From Aporrectodea caliginosa (lineage: Eukaryota; Annelida; Clitellata; Crassiclitellata; Lumbricidae), in the NCBI GenBank assembly GCA_020284085.1, contig JACEVL010000415.1:3235227-3299226 (forward strand): 64,000 bases of DNA, read 5' to 3'. The position numbers and the translations under genes were made by a program. Numbering within the stretch: the stretch's first letter is position 1; each line of letters begins with the position of its first letter. Positions 23,340 to 34,889 of the stretch are shown in pieces. The notes under the pieces were generated by a model. It did no database searches. It had not been told where the DNA came from and worked only from the letters and a program-made list of their open reading frames with translations.

Positions 23340-23760
23340 ATAATACAATGCAATACAATTGGATATTTATAACGCGCTTTAACAAGACAGGTCTTGCACG
23401 AAAGCGCGTTTGCGCTGTGTTCTTAGTCATAGTGTAATGATAATAGATGAGTTTTTAATTTTGATTTAAATTGGGTAACAGATAGACTAAACATTGACGG
23501 AATGTAGCTGGGAGCCTGTTCCATTCTCTGGGTCTGGAGACACCAAAAGCACGATTTCCAAACTTCCTCTTGGTGCGAAGAACGGTAAAGTCTCCTCGCG
23601 TGGCCGATCTGAGTCCTCGTGGATTTGAAGCAGAGCATGGCACGACCATGGATGTCAATGTCATGTATGAGTTCCAGAATGGATATGATATATGAGGAGG
23701 GAGATTTTGAAAGCGATACGGGCGCGAATGGGAAGCCATATATACGATAACGTAACATAC
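23340..23760 (-). pseudogene. LINE ORF2 3' end, different family
   Basis: Minus-strand frames give LRSATRGDFTVLRTKRKFGN, then RAFGVSRPREWNRLPATFRQ, and a terminal TQFKSKLKTHLLSLHYD before a stop. This is the conserved C-terminal tail of CR1/L2-type ORF2. Two frames are needed, so there is at least one frameshift. The 3' end has 'aaagcgcgtt...ttgtattgcattg' repeats. Sequence differs from the LINE at 19344-22640. Confidence 0.75.
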
Positions 23761-23867
23761 CTAATATGACAATGTTATAATCGGCCTACGACATTCGGCA
23801 TTCGTTTCAATTAATTAAGCATGTAGTCTACTCATCTGTTAAAGCCTCAATCTGCATTAAAACATAA

Positions 23868-23960
23868 TCATTCATTCATTCATTCATTCATTCATAAATT
23901 TATATAGCGCCTCTTCAAAGTTCAAAAGGACTACTGAGAGGCGCTACCGACTCCAACACG
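23868..23960 (+). repeat. (ATTC)n and short GCGC repeat
   Basis: (ATTC)n at 23868-23893 is followed by 'tatatagcgcctcttcaaag...gagaggcgctaccgactcc', a short relative of the repeat at 42496-42652. Confidence 0.65.
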
Positions 23961-24536
23961 GCCAACAAGTACAGTTTGAGTTTAATGAAGAATGCTTCAA
24001 TCGTGTAGATGCAACCGTGTGAACATAGGTCTAGAACAAAAGACATGTGTAGGCAGTGTAGCCTACTACATAGACCGAGTGTGGAATTCGAAATATGCAG
24101 GTGCATGCATTTCGACACTGGCCGAAAATGCCTGCATCCCATTGGGCCATTGCGGAATAGATTTGAGCATATTGACACAAACATTCACGTGAAGGACACT
24201 TGTACTCTGACTAATCTATGGTAGCCTAGAACTTAATCAGGTCAGGAAAACAAGGAACGTGAAGGAGACAAGGAAGCGGTTAAGACACATGCGCCTGACG
24301 TCATTTGGTGGGTAGGCTATTATGGGTAGCCTACAATCGTCGCAATATAGGATTTGGAATTATAAATCGTAATCTCGTATTCTTCTTCGAAAGGATTCAT
24401 CTGAATTTTGACATGTTTGCACGTTAGCCAAAAGGGCCTAAGGAAGCTGGAGTTCTCATTTTTGGAAGTTTTTTGAGTGATCGGGCTACTAAAATTAACT
24501 AAAATAAAAATCCATTAGGCCTAGCCTAACTATAAC
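23961..24536. other. No confirmed gene; short Cys-rich open frame
   Basis: An open frame at 24009-24224 (+, 71 codons) contains CEH, CRQC and CRCMH clusters that vaguely recall a zinc finger. There is no match I can name. It could be a fossil of a transposon protein. Confidence 0.25.
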
Positions 24537-24688
24537 CAGTGCCGACGCCAGGATTTCAGGTTTGGGTGGGCTAAAGCTCCAAAAACCTTCGTTTTTGTCC
24601 CCTCCTCCCTGTGATTTGCAGTGATTTCCCACTTTGGGGGGGGGCTGAGCCGCAGTTAGGGGGCTTAGCCCCTCTGGCGCCGCCCCTG
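24537..24688. mobile_element. hAT MITE (152 bp)
   Basis: Termini CAGTGCCGACGCCAGG and (reverse complement) CAGGGGCGGCGCCAGAGG, with a perfect 8-bp duplication ACTATAAC at 24529-24536 and 24689-24696. Inserted in a (TAACTA)-rich simple sequence. Confidence 0.88.
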
Positions 24689-25033
24689 ACTATAACTATA
24701 ATTATAACTAAAAATAATACTAACTATAACTATAAATATAACCAGAGTTGCAGAGCCGGATTAACAAATGTGGTGGCCCTGTTCAGTGAAACTGTGGGGG
24801 CCCCAGCCCCAAAGAATCACAAGAACAGGACACACAAAACGTGTTATGTTAAAGAATCAACATTCGTTTATTATTAATTCGTACCTTCTGTCTTTTGTAC
24901 AATATCAGTAGGTCTTATAATTGCCCTGTCTAGTGTTAAAGTATCAGCTTACATCTTTTACGGTTTAACGATATATATTACTACTATAACTACATGTATA
25001 CTAATAAGACGGAGGAGGAGATAGTAGACCTTT

Positions 25034-25146
25034 AAGCTAACCCTGAGGCAGCCGTAAGTATGAAGTGTTAGCGACTTCATTTTCTTAGCCTCGGCATATG
25101 AGGGCGGGTGGCCACTGGCCAGGTCTCTCCTTCGCCATATCATCTA
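25034..25146 (-). repeat. SINE body fragment (family S1)
   Basis: Matches the 3' body of 2170-2475, from 'aagctaaccctgaggcagc' to 'gagggcgggtggccactgg'. The tRNA-like head is absent. Confidence 0.65.
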
Positions 25147-25671
25147 TACTAAATAACTACGATTAAGAAGCTACAGTATGGATTCGATGACAGGGAACCT
25201 GTCTCATAGGCCTATGGATCATCATGCTGCCCAACTCAATTCGTTGCTGTTGAGCGTGTATCTTTTCTAGATGTAGGGCTCACAATCAAACGATTAGGCT
25301 AACCAAAGTAACGTAATGTAATGTAACAAGACATTTATAAAGCGTCACTTAAGGAGTCTCTCAGAAGCGCTCAACACGTGGCCATAAGACAGCTGAAAAA
25401 GTTCGTCTTTAAGAGTCTTGAGAAAACCATAATTATAGTCACATACTGCAGCATGTATGTATGTACGTATGTATGCATTAAAACATTTAATATAGCGCAT
25501 TTTTAGTATCTCACAAAAGCGCTTTCTCTGAGCTATAGTCTATATGGTGCATGATGTTAAATGTAACTTAAATCTTGACTATTACATCAGGTAGCGAAAC
25601 AATGCACAGTAGGCCTAAATAAGAAAGAGTCACAAATGGCGGGCCCATACACGCACAGTAGGCCTATTAAT

Positions 25672-27222
25672 CAGTGGCGGCACTACACCAGGGCATGCCA
25701 GGGCAAATGCCCTGGTAAAAAAGCCTTTGCCCTGGTCGTTGCCCTGCCAAATTTTGGCTCCAAAATTTTGCTATACAGCTTTATAGCATGATACAGTTGA
25801 TACACGCTACACAACTGCAGGTCCATAGACGTGTATATGTGTGGTCTATCAATCACCTGTCGGAAAATTTGAATTTTGAACCACAGTAGAAGCGAACACT
25901 CAGTTGTTTGTACATGGAGACACGCTCGATATAGGGCCATGGCAGTGAGTGATGATCCTTCCATTGAGGCATGCATCCACTCTGCTCCAGCGTGTCTGTC
26001 TGTCTCTGTCTGTCTCTGTCTGTCTGTCTGTCTCTCTCTATATATATGCATACATATATAATATGTCATATATAATCGCTGTCTCTGTCCTACAGTGTCT
26101 CTGTACATGCCATGGTATAATTCATTCGTTTACCGTAGGCCCCTACTTTTAAATATAATACGTAGACGAAAATTATCATCATCAGCCATGAATCCCTTGA
26201 AACGTATGTACAGTTCTGGCATTCAGAAAGGGGCAGAGGAAAGTCGAAAATTGAGGTTCCTGTTGTCGGTACTCCTTCCATCAATTTGTTCTTTAAGACG
26301 CAAACCTCAGGTGCTGATATTCCTTCAGCTGCAGATGTTTGTGGAGAATGCAGATACAGCGGAGGAAGAAGCCGATAGGCTAGCTATTAGTTCACTTTGC
26401 TCCGATGTGCCGACAACTTCCACGTAGAAAATAGACGTCATTAGAGGTGAGGAAATTGACATTACTTCCAGTTCCACTGCTACCTCAGACTGTGATTTAT
26501 TTAAGCTGGGCCGATCTTTCGATATACGGTACTGATCGGGCACACTTTTCTTCCACTATCGCATCTGCTTCCTTTAATTAAGAGCATGACTTTATCTCAG
26601 GACCCATGTCATCCTAGTAGTCCGTTTGAAGAAGATGGAAGCGGGAGGCCTATTGTCAGTAGCAAACACCAGGGTGAGAATTCCCGGGGAGGTTAGGGGT
26701 TCAACCCCTTGTCTTTCTTATGATCCCACAATAAAGTCTACATTTCACACGCGAACTGCACATAAATCAACGTCTAACCCCTATAGGCTTAATTGCATCT
26801 CATATGACACGAGTTACTTGAGCAAATGCGTAAACAATAGGGCCTACCTGAATCAATGGCTCTATTTGTTGAACTTGTTGCTTTTGAAAACTGTTGTGCA
26901 TGCTACCCAAAACAATATTTTTAGTAGGCCTAAATGCTTTACTAAGTTTACTAAGATGTTAAAATTTGCTTTACAAATGTGCAAAAGCGTTCAGCTTCAG
27001 AGGGCTTTGCCCATCTGAGCCTCTGACCTGACAAGTATAATAGTGCAGAGGGCCGACTTATGGCGAGCGCGGTAGCGCGAAATTAAATGGTCACGATGCA
27101 CATGGTGACGGTCACCATATAAGCTCGCGTACCACGCTTGCCATAAATCACCTCTGCACTGGTTACTTGTATGACTGCCCTGGCTATGCCCTGGTAACAA
27201 AAAGTGTCTGGTGCCGCCACTG
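25672..27222 (+). mobile_element. hAT element C, copy 1 (1551 bp), inserted in element B
   Basis: Termini CAGTGGCGGCACTACACCAG and (reverse complement) CAGTGGCGGCACCAGACACT, with a perfect 8-bp duplication CTATTAAT at 25664-25671 and 27223-27230. 'tgccctgg' blocks stand near both ends. The copy at 35357-36905 is almost identical but inverted. Contains only N-terminal transposase remnants, so it is non-autonomous. Confidence 0.95.
26188..26690 (+). pseudogene. hAT transposase N-terminal remnant in element C
   Basis: The segment starting ATG at 26188 reads MNPLKRMYSSGIQKGAEESR, resembling the start of TTF-finger (ZMYM-like) hAT transposases. Further pieces in other frames (an Asp/Ser-rich linker near 26440-26520, and a piece near 26610-26680 that resembles the block before the TTF finger) follow. 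The TTF finger, catalytic core and dimerisation domain are missing. The inverted copy carries the same defects, so they predate the last transposition. Confidence 0.6.
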
Positions 27223-27496
27223 CTATTAATAGGGGCCTACTAATAATTATTGATGCAATGTTAGTATACTTTACTACTTAGGCCTACATCAGACGTAGAT
27301 TTGTGATCCGCCATAATTTTATGTGAGAAAACTCAGAGTTAATTATAATTATCGGCCAACTTAAAATATTAATACAGCCTATAGACAATGAGGTTGAAAC
27401 GTGGCGTTTTGTGCGAAAGCAAAAATTGTTGACGTATCACTAGAACTCTTAGAAAGCAACCATATTTAATGGTAAGCATTCCCGTAGAAAGATATG

Positions 27497-27498
<2 letters not shown>

Positions 27499-27588
<90 letters not shown>
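27499..27588. repeat. (TG)45 microsatellite
   Basis: About 45 uninterrupted TG units. The Cys/Val-rich open frames over it are repeat translations. Confidence 0.97.
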
Positions 27589-27593
<5 letters not shown>

Positions 27594-28689
27594 GTGAGTA
27601 TAATGTGTGTGGGGGGCGGGCCACCTACGCCTGTTCTGACATTGATCGTCTTATCTCGAAGACTTTTCAGAACTTCATAAATTGATCATTTCAACCTGGC
27701 AGATGTGATTCTATCAACTCAAGCGTAACACGGGTATAGTGCCGCTAATTTAAACATTTCTCAGAGGTTAATGGATGACAGACTTTGAAATATGTCTACG
27801 TTGACTGCACCAACCGATTGTAAGGATAAACAAGACTGTTTATCACGGGCATCCAACGATAGCGACCTCTAAACCTCTTCTCCCCAGACTGGAAACCAGA
27901 TCGGATCGGCATGTGTGGAATAGCTTTTCGACTTTGCTAATGCAACTGTGATTTGACAACAATTAATAAATGTCAAGTTCAAAACCAGACAGAATATATG
28001 TATATGTATATGCACATAATATATGTGCATGTGTATAAGTATATATGCGTATATGTATAATATATGTTTAAGTTTATTGTATAGGCCTATATATATATGT
28101 TTGTTTGTAATGCCCACACATTTGCGAAAGTTGTGTATTTGTATATATATTAAAATGGGTAGTTTCCAATAATTTAAATTTTTGTTCTGATTTTTTGCTC
28201 AATTTTACTATTAGCCTTAACAAATAACAATAATGATAAAATATTGAAATTTTTTCTGTTTGATTTGTGGGGGCCCCTCATGTGTGGGGGCCCCTGTTCG
28301 GCCGAACATGTTGAACATGCCTTAATCCGCCTCTGCAGAGTTGTATTGTCTCGAGACACTGTCTCGGTCTCGAGACGTCTCGAGACAGGTTTTTCGATGT
28401 CTCGGTCTCGGTCTCGGACCCCACTCTCTCGGTCTCGGTCTCGAGATCATTTCTCGACTTTTGGAAACTGTCTCGAAACGAAAGTCTTGTCTTTTGGAAA
28501 CTGTCTCGAAGCGAAAGTCTTGTTCTCTTGTAGAAGCGGTCTCCAAAGTTCTAGTACAAACTGTATTTTGTTCGAAACTTCGTACAGTATTGCGCTGTAA
28601 AATTGTCTTGTGCCGAATGGTGTTTCTGATATTAAGATTTAAGAGTATTGAAAAAGCAGTCTTAAGTTTGCACTTTCAGTCCAAAATTT

Positions 28690-28853
28690 CCAAATATCTT
28701 AAAATGTCTCATAAAGAACCTGAAATCGTGAAATTTGTATTCACGCAGTTTGAAATCAATGAAAACCAAAATAAATGGCATGCCGTTCGTCGTTTGTGTA
28801 AAGCCAACATATTATTAAGCGAAACTCTTTTAACAGCATCTAGTTTCTCAAGG
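28690..28853 (+). pseudogene. BED-like zinc-finger exon fossil of hAT element A
   Basis: Translation near 28705-28853 reads PEIVKFVFTQFEINENQNKW, then RLCKANILLSE and ASSFSR, followed by GTGAGTG, a good splice-donor match. The layout W-x-C..C-SFSRHL is typical of BED-type fingers at the start of hAT transposases. Here the first Cys is out of place, so the finger is degraded. Function would have been binding of the element ends. Confidence 0.5.
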
Positions 28854-29250
28854 TGAGTGATGTGACTTATGTCGCTAATTCGCTAATAGGCCTAGGGCCT
28901 ATATGGAATTTTGTTGGTTTAAATTTTAGAATCATTTAGAAGATTTCAGAATGGCTGAAATATTTAATTTCTTTATAGTTTATACAATTCAGGTGATCGG
29001 CTGATTTCAGTGACTTGACCCTTTGTATTAGACTTCAAAAGTTGAGAAAAATTGTTTCGGGACTTGGGTCCAATGTGCATGTCACTCGTTTTGAACTGTC
29101 TCGAACTGTCTCGGACTTGGTGTCTCGTCTCGGTCTCGGTCTCGGACCCCACTGTCTCGGTCTCGGTCTCGGTCTCGGTCTCGAACCCCACTGTCTCGGT
29201 CTCGGTCTCGGTCTCGAGTTTTATGTCTCGTATACAAGTCTGACTATAAC

Positions 29251-29632
29251 TAAAATAAAAAAACCTTAACTATAACTGTAACTATAAATAAAATAAAATC
29301 TGTAAGGAGAATCACACTGGCTCATTGTGCTTCGTGAATAGCATAGCCTACATCAGAATCAACCGGCTTACTAACAGATCTTTCGCAAGTAGCAATGAAA
29401 ATGACAGCAGATAGTAGCAGTTGTAGCTTTGTAGGCCTAGAACAATTATTCGTAGATTGCCGTACTGAAAACATCTTCACCATACGATATCACAAATGTC
29501 AGTAGGCTAGGCTTAGGTCTAACTTAGTGGGACTTCGGATCACTAACTACGTCGCTTTGGTTTCTGTTATTTAATAGCATCTGTCAGTCATTAATTTCTC
29601 GGCAGTTGAAGTCGGCACATATAATTTCCACC
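29251..29632. other. No gene seen; remaining TAACTA-rich sequence
   Basis: Simple 'actataactaaaata' sequence continues to about 29300 and matches the flank at 24690-24742. After that nothing is recognisable. Confidence 0.4.
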
Positions 29633-29640
29633 TATATCGC

Positions 29641-30166
29641 CAGGGCCTAGGACAGGGGGGGGCCACCGGGGCCATTTGGCCCCAGGCCTCACTTGATTAA
29701 GGGCCTCAGAATTTCGGAATTAGCCTACGGAGTTATTTATTGAAATGGGGAATTACGGAATTAAGGAGTTATTAATTGAAATGTAGCGCTATACAAATTC
29801 TAATTATTTCCTGACGAAATCGACGTTCAATAATTATTGCAAACTGTAATTTTTTTCGTAAATCTGTTATTAGTTGTAAAATTCAAAAGTTGTCAACACT
29901 CAACAGTCTAAACTCTATCGTACAAAGAACTACCTCCGTTCCACGATGGGTGATCAGCAGCATCTTAATGGATTGGCTGTGTTAAGCATTATTTCTGATA
30001 TCGCTATAGAACTTTATATTAATTATCAAAGTATTATCTATAAAATCGTGGCTTTGAAGATGCGAAGGATGATTTGAACCTTTCTGTTGAATTTTTAAAA
30101 GATATTTGAAAAAGGCCTTGAAAATTAGTTGTGGCCCTGGACCACCAAATCCTGTCCAAGGCCCTG
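29641..30166. mobile_element. hAT-type MITE (526 bp)
   Basis: Termini CAGGGCCTAGGACAGG and (reverse complement) CAGGGCCTTGGACAGGA. A perfect 8-bp duplication TATATCGC at 29633-29640 and 30167-30174. Confidence 0.9.
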
Positions 30167-30485
30167 TATATCGCCTTCGTAATATTATTATTTGCTAGAT
30201 CTGAACATTTGTTTCCAGCAAATCGTGACGTGAAAATATTAGGCCTACTTGTGCGTTGCACAGAGAAGTTAACGCTTTTGACGCCACCAAACGAGTAATT
30301 TATTCACGAAACGTGAGAGAATATTATCTTTCTATTTCTGAACCGTCAGACCAAGCGGATTCTTGGTATTCGCTGTTCTTGCCACATTTTAAACTGAAAC
30401 CAAGTTGTGCATAATTTTAAATTAAATATATTGAATTATTGAATTTAACAATACAATTTCTGTCGCGTAGTATTTACCACTGAAA

Positions 30486-30524
30486 GCTAATTTTGCGCCT
30501 CCTTGTGCTTTCGTTACGCCACTG
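30486..30524. mobile_element. Isolated hAT right end
   Basis: 'gcgcctccttgtgctttcgt' followed by 'tacgccactg' looks like a hAT terminus (reverse complement CAGTGGCGTAACGAAAGCAC). No matching left end or duplication of the following GGCGGCCC was found nearby, so the rest is lost or diverged. Confidence 0.4.
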
Positions 30525-30534
30525 GGCGGCCCTG

Positions 30535-30735
30535 GACATCCTGGATGGAGCGACAAATCTCCCTGAGATAGGCAAGAGCCAAGCCCAGGAAACCAGAGCC
30601 GAGACCTTTGTAAGCAATTCACTGCGGGAGAGGTAGCCAGTGCAGAACGTCACGCATATAGTCAGGGACGTGGTCGAACCTTGCAATACGCCCAACATGG
30701 CACGCAAAACCAGTTCCAGGCATCCTTATCCGCCC
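30535..30735 (-). pseudogene. LINE ORF2 fragment
   Basis: Minus-strand frame gives ARFDHVPDYMRDVLHWLPLP, a stop, then GLALAYLREI. This corresponds to the conserved HWLPV and PxYLxEL blocks downstream of the reverse-transcriptase core in CR1/L2 elements. Decayed. Confidence 0.65.
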
Positions 30736-31035
30736 CGCTGGTAGGCTATAGACCATTTCGAATGATAACAAAGGAATGGATAAGGGTGGCGCTGGCGTTA
30801 GGGGCGAGGGCGTTAAATTTGCAGTAAGGGAGTGAGGGGCGCACTGCTACGCATGATTGCTTAACAATTAGTATAAACGAGCATAAGACGTGGATAAGTA
30901 GCGCACATAGAAGTAGACACAACCCAGATTCACGCCGCTGTGACTTTGAACATTACAAATTTACATAAAAATTTCTTTATACCTGTAGACCTAAAAGGAA
31001 AGATCAAGGTCATCCGATAGCCCCAATTTAGGAAC
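30736..31035. other. No gene seen
   Basis: Unique-looking sequence with nothing recognisable. Confidence 0.4.
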
Positions 31036-31296
31036 ACTGCTGCTGCTGATGATGATAGCAACTGCAACGATGATGATGGCGACGACAAAGATGATGACAA
31101 TGATGATAAAGATGATGATGATGACGATGATGATGACGTTTATGATGATGATGACGACGACGAAAACGACGACGCCGATGATAATGATGATGATGCTAAT
31201 GTTGATGATGATTATGATGATGGCGGCGATGATGATGGTGGCGACGACGAAGGCAATGATGATGATGATGAAGATGAGGAGGAGGAGGATAAGACA
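31036..31296. repeat. Imperfect (GATGAT/GACGAC) array
   Basis: About 260 bases of degenerate GAT/GAC triplets. The Met-rich open frame at 31049-31441 is a repeat translation. Confidence 0.9.
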
Positions 31297-31441
31297 TTAC
31301 CGTGGTAAATTCGCCAAAAATCATTTGCTTCATTCGGTAGGTGGCGAGATAAATAGCGCCTGCAGAGAACTACTCACTGGTGGATCGGTGGATACGGAAG
31401 GAAGGAGGAGTATAGGCCTACAGGATGTGATATTGGGATAG

Positions 31442-31893
31442 TTTTCGATATTGTAACTTCCGTTTGAAATTCAAACGAGTTGTGTAAAATGATAATTAGT
31501 TGGTTAAAAACTTTTCTGGTTTCTAAGCCAGATTAAACATATTTCACAATAGAGTTTCAAATAAAATTCCAGGTCTTTTAGGGTCATTGCATCAGATCCT
31601 TAATTCTTGTTCTTCCCAATTTGCAGGTCAAATTAATATAATTTTAGCACTAAGCGCAATACTATATGAATTACAATTCCGTGCGGGCTGTCGATCCAGA
31701 CGTCCCAATGGCAACGATACAGGTACGCATTGCACTAAAATCTCTGGCGGATGATTCATTTTATTTCAAGAAATCTGTTCCAGTAGCGCGCTCTAGCGAC
31801 TTGCAAAATGAGTAGGGCCTACACCAAATGCACGTTGCTCAAAGGAAGCGACGGAGGGAACCGGGCAGTCTGGCCACCCTTCCTAATAATGCC
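31442..31893. other. No gene seen
   Basis: AT-rich unique sequence without recognisable features. Confidence 0.4.
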
Positions 31894-32220
31894 CAGGGCT
31901 GTTAAAGGTTTGGTTTTTTTGTTTTTTTTACAAATTTCAAAATTATAAAAGCCCAAAATGTCGTCTCTTCAACTCTCTTGGCAATTATTGTTGTATGGTC
32001 CTTGTTAACTTTGTTTTATGACATTCTACGGTTCTACTGTTCTAGTTAATTTCATTTAGCCTATATGCATCTGATTAATTTTAACGGTATTTTGCCATTT
32101 TTATGAGTTTATGATCCGAAATAGGAAAATCTCAAAACAAAAAAACAAAAAAACAAAAAAAAACAAAAAAAACAAAAAACCATTTTTCATTTTGAAAAAG
32201 TTTGGTTTTTTACACCTCTG
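31894..32220. mobile_element. Probable hAT MITE (327 bp)
   Basis: Left end CAGGGCTGTTAAAGGTTTGG, right end (reverse complement) CAGAGGTGTAAAAAACCAAA. Both ends contain 'gtttggtttttt'. Flanking octamers ATAATGCC and AATATGCC agree at 6 of 8. It lies directly against the LINE fragment that follows. Confidence 0.65.
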
Positions 32221-32722
32221 AATATGCCTAGGATGAAACATGAAGTCATGCGTTATCTAGAATTGGGGCTCGCTCTTCCTCGGTTCGTATCACGGGTCCC
32301 AAACTATGGAATTCTATTGATCCTTCTGTACGATCTGCCCTTTCTCTTTCATCCTTTAAATATACTTTTAAATCCTTATTGGTCTCCCAGTACTTCTAAA
32401 TTATCCTACTTTACTCGAAATTAATATTGTTGACTTCCAGTGATCCTTTCCTGATGTAGCTTTTCTGTTTTTGCTTCTAGTACCACCCTACCCATCTAGT
32501 TTTCCTACCTATGGGGATGACTCGATAAGCACTTTGTGCTTCTTCTCCTCATCAGTTGTTATTCTAGTGCTTATGAACCGATGTATCTTATTATTGCACT
32601 GTTTATAACATTAACTTGTCTAGTTAACATTTCTGAACATTGTTTTAATGTATATTATGTTTGTTTTTTTTTCTATTGAGTTCTTGCTGTTCGCTTATTC
32701 AAATAAATAAATAAATAAATTA
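32221..32722 (+). pseudogene. LINE ORF2 3' end with AAAT tail
   Basis: The frame around 32262 reads RIGARSSSVRITGPKLWNSI followed by DPSVRSALSLSSFKYTFKSL and a stop, the C-terminal tail of a CR1-like ORF2. The 3' untranslated region continues to an (AAAT)n tail at 32702-32722. Confidence 0.75.
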
Positions 32723-34889
32723 ACATTTAACACCTTTATTATTAGCTATTCAATTTTCTTATCTAAATGCCAAAAGAGCGAAAAATTATGTGCTTTTCAG
32801 TTTGCAATGATTGTATTTTTATATCGCTTGTAGTTGCGAGGAACGCGTCAGCTGCCATCGCAGTCAGCTGCGTGTATTTGCACTTCTCAGCATTGACCAA
32901 CGCCGTCGATTGTCTACGCACGAAGCTGTTGTGAGTGTGTCCGCAAAATGCCATTTTTTTCAGGAGAGCGAATGAAGTGTCAGAAATGCGACTTATAAAA
33001 AGCCAGAATACATGCACATAACATTGGCTTACGCTATTTTAAGTCAGCCGGCCTCTTACTTCGCCCACGTAAAATCTTTCAAGTTCGTTTGCCCAATCCT
33101 TCGATCTGTTTTCTTGGTAATCACTTTAATGACCGACCTACAATCCATACAAAAGAGGCAGATGATGGCTGATGTAACCTATAGGCCTACTTGTTGAAAA
33201 AGAATCTGTTGCAGAAATTCGTTAGATTTCTTTAAGAATTTATTTATTTTTTAATTGTTTCAGGCAAAGGTAGGCCAATATCTAGAAATGTAAAGAAAGG
33301 AAAACCTGTGGCAAAATCATCCGTCGGTCCAGAGAGAAAAGAAAGTCTCAGTTGGATTAGAAGGGCAAACGCTAGGCCTACCATAGCCAATGAAGAAATG
33401 TTAAAATGAGAATTTCAGCGTTAAGTTTTTGCGAGGTTCGCGATCCGGACGTAACTTGGCGAAGACGGAGAGACACCAACGAAGTTCGGAGTGAAGAGCC
33501 ACCAGCGCAACAGAGCCGTTTACTTTCGGAACGGCTATTAGGCCCTATATCTGCCCAATGTCCTTTCTCTCAAACGAAGGTTCAGAATTGATCACTTTGG
33601 GGATCAGTCCTGTGAAGGTCGGCTATTCCTCTTTTATGGTCATCGGGTGCGCAACGTTCTGACAACGACCTTTCTTCAGATCAGTGCTCTCGTTCCTTTC
33701 TCTACAAAGTCGCTACTTTTTTTGTGTGTCTTCTTTAGTAGTCTTATAAGGTCTTTCTACTCTCCAACACCCACTCCACATTTCTAGACCTTGCGCAATT
33801 AATGTGGTACACCAGTCTTCTCGCCCATGGGCATTATATAAAGATTATACATCTGGCAAAGAATCTTCCCCATGTCGCACGTCTCGCACTCCATATCCGT
33901 GTACAGGATTTCCAGCCTCATCATGCATAGGCCTAGGTCTATATGTTTATCATGCACCACAACTTAAGAACCTCTAACACGGCCTACATTTTTTCTTAAT
34001 CAGCCATGGATACCATCCAGTGTTCAAACGAATCTGCGCCCTTGCAAGACTTTCATATAATACGCGTTTGCAGAGGGGAAAGACAACATAATGTTAGTTT
34101 CTAAAGACTCTTGTGCGCTATAACAGTTGTGAGATTAGATTGGTTGCCGACGACAGCCAGACAAAATAAAAAGAAATGATGAATAGACCTACTCGACTCT
34201 CCAATGTTCAGACGAATCTGCGCCCTTGATAGACGACTTCAAAGCAGCTGATCTCAATAGTGAGACTTAATTAGGCTGATTAGGGGGTCTATATGCTACC
34301 TGACTTTAGCTCCATCTGAGACCCAATTTTGATGGCCCCCTACTCGAGATGATCAGTAGTAAGGTTTAAAACTAAGGCCTAGTTATGCTTAATTTTGTTT
34401 TGTATTGCACCAGGTTTGGTGACGCTTCATCACGCTATTTTATCATTGACAGTTAATCACTCAGACAGTTAATGACGCGCACTTAGTCACGTCAAGGTAT
34501 GGAATCACAACTAAGACAACAGAAGGCATACAAATGTACAAAGTCTATGCGCTTTAATAGGTTAATTAGGTGAAAGATTACTACACTGGTAAACTAAAAT
34601 TTCACTGGAAACGTTCAGTTATTCTTAAGCCTTTCCAACAGATCCAGGTATCTCTTTGCAGCAGCATGTTCCACCCCCGCAATACCTTGAAGAAAAACGG
34701 ACATCTGAATATACATAATATCTTTTCTTATAGGCCTACCTGGATAAACGTCCACAGCATTGGCAAGGGAAATTGGTTTCTTTAACCTGGCTCAGAAGCT
34801 GTGTAGGATCTATAGGCCTATATGTAGCGCGTTGCTTATAAAATTTTCTATAAGGCAGTAAATTGAAAGAGGAATTATTCCTCGGATTA
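32723..34889. other. No gene recognised; motif cluster near its end
   Basis: Several short open frames without known domains. 'acgaatctgcgcccttg' occurs at about 34028 and 34212. At 34415-34500 there is a cluster of 'cttcatcacgc', 'gttaatcactc' and 'gttaatgacgc', matched at 37620-37710. Confidence 0.4.

Larger units (their letters stand above)
24751..28335. mobile_element. hAT element B, inserted in element A
   Basis: Termini CAGAGCCGGATTAACA and (reverse complement) CAGAGGCGGATTAAGG, each with 'gggggcccc' blocks next to them. A perfect 8-bp duplication CAGAGTTG (24743-24750 and 28336-28343) is made from the first eight bases of element A. Without element C it is about 2.0 kb and has no transposase frame. 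It carries a SINE body, GCGC-like fragments near 25335 and 25490, a (TG)n tract and ATATGT-rich DNA at 27990-28060. Confidence 0.9.
24743..29242 (+). mobile_element. hAT element A with TCTCGG arrays; outer layer of nest
   Basis: Own sequence is 24743-24750 plus 28344-29242 (about 0.9 kb). The rest is inserted element B with its duplicated site. Left end CAGAGTTGTATTGTCTCGAG (read after removing the insert), right end (reverse complement) CAGACTTGTATACGAGAC. The flanking duplication is AATATAAC at 24735-24742 and ACTATAAC at 29243-29250 (7 of 8). Two arrays of 'tctcgg' units lie in the same orientation near both ends (28360-28445 and 29095-29215). It holds a BED-finger-like exon fossil (28690-28853). 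Confidence 0.8.

Noticed and set aside
31049..31441. 130-codon Met-rich open frame
   Set aside because: It follows the GATGAT/GACGAC array and has no domain.
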